NCBI GenBank assembly: GCA_028715585.1
Contig: JAQURN010000075.1
Coordinates: 1 to 6,708, forward strand
Length of the DNA stretch: 6,708 nucleotides
Reading direction: 5' to 3'
DNA from: Actinomycetota bacterium
Lineage (GTDB): Bacteria > Actinomycetota > Geothermincolia > Fen-727 > JAQURN01
This document shows positions 5,677 to 6,708 of the stretch, piece after piece (positions within the stretch are counted from its first letter, which is position 1; each line of letters starts with the position of its first letter). The notes under the pieces are model-generated. The model searched no databases, had not been told where the DNA came from, and saw nothing but the letters and a program-made list of their open reading frames with translations. A program made the translations under genes and the position numbers.

Positions 5677-6708
5677 ATGAAAGTCCCTTTCTGTGACCTC
5701 GCCAGACAAAATAAAGAAGTCGAAGATGAGCTCAAAAAAGCCATCATGGATGTAATCTCAAGCGGTAACTACATTCTCGGGCGAGAGGTCGAGCTATTCG
5801 AGAAGGAGATGGCAAAGTATATAGGTACCAGGTATGCTGTAGGGGTTGCCTCTGGAACAGATGCCCTCTATCTCATATTGAGGGCACTTAAAATTGGGGC
5901 GGGCGATGAAGTAATTACCACTCCCTTCACCTTCATTGCCACTGCGGACTCAATCGCAAGGTGCGGAGCAAGGCCTGTCTTTGCGGATATAGACTTCTCT
6001 ACCTTCAACCTCGACTCCAATTCCGTCGCAAAAAAAATCACGCCCAAAACCAAGGCAATCCTAGCCGTCCATCTGTTCGGGCAGCCAGCAAATTTGAGCG
6101 CACTCGGAGAGCTAGCGCAAGAAAATGGACTTTACCTGGTGGAGGACTGCGCGCAGGCACAGGGAGCCTCACTAAATGGGAAGATGGTTGGCTCCTTCGG
6201 GATTGCATCGGCTTTCAGTTTCTTTCCAACAAAACCACTCGGTGGAATCGGAGATGGAGGGATGATCCTAACAAACGAGGAGGCACTGGCTCAAGATGTC
6301 AGGAGTTTGAGAGCGCACGGATCTAAAAGGAAATACCTTCACGAGCAGATTGGATTAAACAGCAGGCTCGATGAAATTCAGGCGGCAATCCTTCGCGTGA
6401 AGCTAAAGAGGCTCGATGAATGGAATGAGGAAAGAAAACATATTGCCCATCTCTATAACCAGAAGATAAAAGGGGCAGCGCTTCCCATCACTATGGAGGG
6501 AACCAAGCACGTCTATCACTGCTACACGATAAGAACGTCCAAAAGGGATACGCTGAAAGAGGCACTCGAAAGGGAGGGAATCGGGTGCTCAATATATTAC
6601 CCCATCCCTCTTCACCTCCAACCTTGCTTCAGAAGCCTTGGCTACAAAGCCGGCGATTTACCAAAAAGTGAAGAGGCGGCAAATGAAGTCCTTTCGCTTC
6701 CGATATTT
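5677..6708 (+). CDS. wbpE: DegT/DnrJ/EryC1/StrS-type PLP aminotransferase (WbpE-like), 3' end outside the window
   Basis: Pyridoxal-phosphate sugar aminotransferase expected to convert a 3-keto nucleotide sugar to the 3-amino sugar with glutamate as donor, in the cytoplasm. The 344 residues present are open to the window edge; WbpE is about 360 residues, so only a short tail is missing. Motifs in order: FCDLARQN (5-12), SSGNYILGREVELFE (28-42), the phosphate-binding SGTDAL (59-64), GDEVITTPFTF (76-86), AVHLFGQPA (130-138), VEDCAQAQGA (155-164; Asp157 contacts the PLP ring nitrogen), FSFFPTKPLGGIGDGG (180-195) with the PLP lysine at 186, IGLNSRLDEIQAAIL (225-239), and YYPIPLHLQP (307-316). The NSRLD and PIPLHLQP runs match the WbpE branch. 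The ATG at 5677 is preferred because it gives the family's usual N-terminus, but its ribosome site is weak. It lies 40 bases after the oxidoreductase stop, in the same operon. VioA- or PseC-type relatives on other sugars are the alternative. Confidence 0.9.
   Translation, partial: MKVPFCDLARQNKEVEDELKKAIMDVISSGNYILGREVELFEKEMAKYIGTRYAVGVASGTDALYLILRALKIGAGDEVITTPFTFIATADSIARCGARPVFADIDFSTFNLDSNSVAKKITPKTKAILAVHLFGQPANLSALGELAQENGLYLVEDCAQAQGASLNGKMVGSFGIASAFSFFPTKPLGGIGDGGMILTNEEALAQDVRSLRAHGSKRKYLHEQIGLNSRLDEIQAAILRVKLKRLDEWNEERKHIAHLYNQKIKGAALPITMEGTKHVYHCYTIRTSKRDTLKEALEREGIGCSIYYPIPLHLQPCFRSLGYKAGDLPKSEEAANEVLSLPIF

Noticed and set aside
1..6708. CRISPR array, tRNA/rRNA genes, insertion sequence or phage genes
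   Set aside because: No regularly spaced direct repeats, tRNA-like cloverleaf, transposase or integrase motifs were seen on either strand.

Overview
This window looks like part of a bacterial surface-polysaccharide or glycan gene cluster, with two genes on the minus strand and five on the plus strand diverging from a promoter region near 1230-1420. The organism cannot be named from the sequence. Shine-Dalgarno motifs (AGGAGG-type), TTG starts and mixed base composition with many AGA/AGG arginine codons point to a bacterium, perhaps of a poorly sampled or heat-adapted lineage. An archaeon carrying the same sugar pathway is not strictly excluded.

Left part, minus strand. Bases 1-400 hold the N-terminal part of a Na+/phosphate (NptA/YjbB-type) cotransporter that runs off the window edge. 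A gap of about 110 bases follows, containing a nested inverted repeat. Bases 510-1229 encode a left-handed beta-helix (hexapeptide-repeat) sugar acyltransferase.

Right part, plus strand. Two different family 2 glycosyltransferases come first: one with a single C-terminal hydrophobic stretch, and one of dolichyl/polyprenyl-phosphate mannosyltransferase type with a C-terminal hydrophobic pair. They are followed by a WbpA-type UDP-GlcNAc 6-dehydrogenase, a Gfo/Idh/MocA oxidoreductase and a DegT/WbpE-type PLP aminotransferase that is cut by the right edge. Gaps are short (6, 103, 9 and 40 bases), so this looks like one operon.

How they fit together (inference from families): the 6-dehydrogenase, oxidoreductase, aminotransferase and acyltransferase are the four activities that convert UDP-GlcNAc to UDP-2,3-diacetamido-2,3-dideoxy-glucuronate (the WbpA-WbpB-WbpE-WbpD route). 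The two glycosyltransferases could move this or another sugar onto a lipid carrier or a growing glycan. No 2-epimerase (WbpI), flippase or polymerase is visible here. The pathway itself is known, and I see no clearly undescribed system. The points most worth checking are the oxidoreductase subfamily, the long acyltransferase, the nested palindrome at 420-466 and the repeated use of TTG starts.
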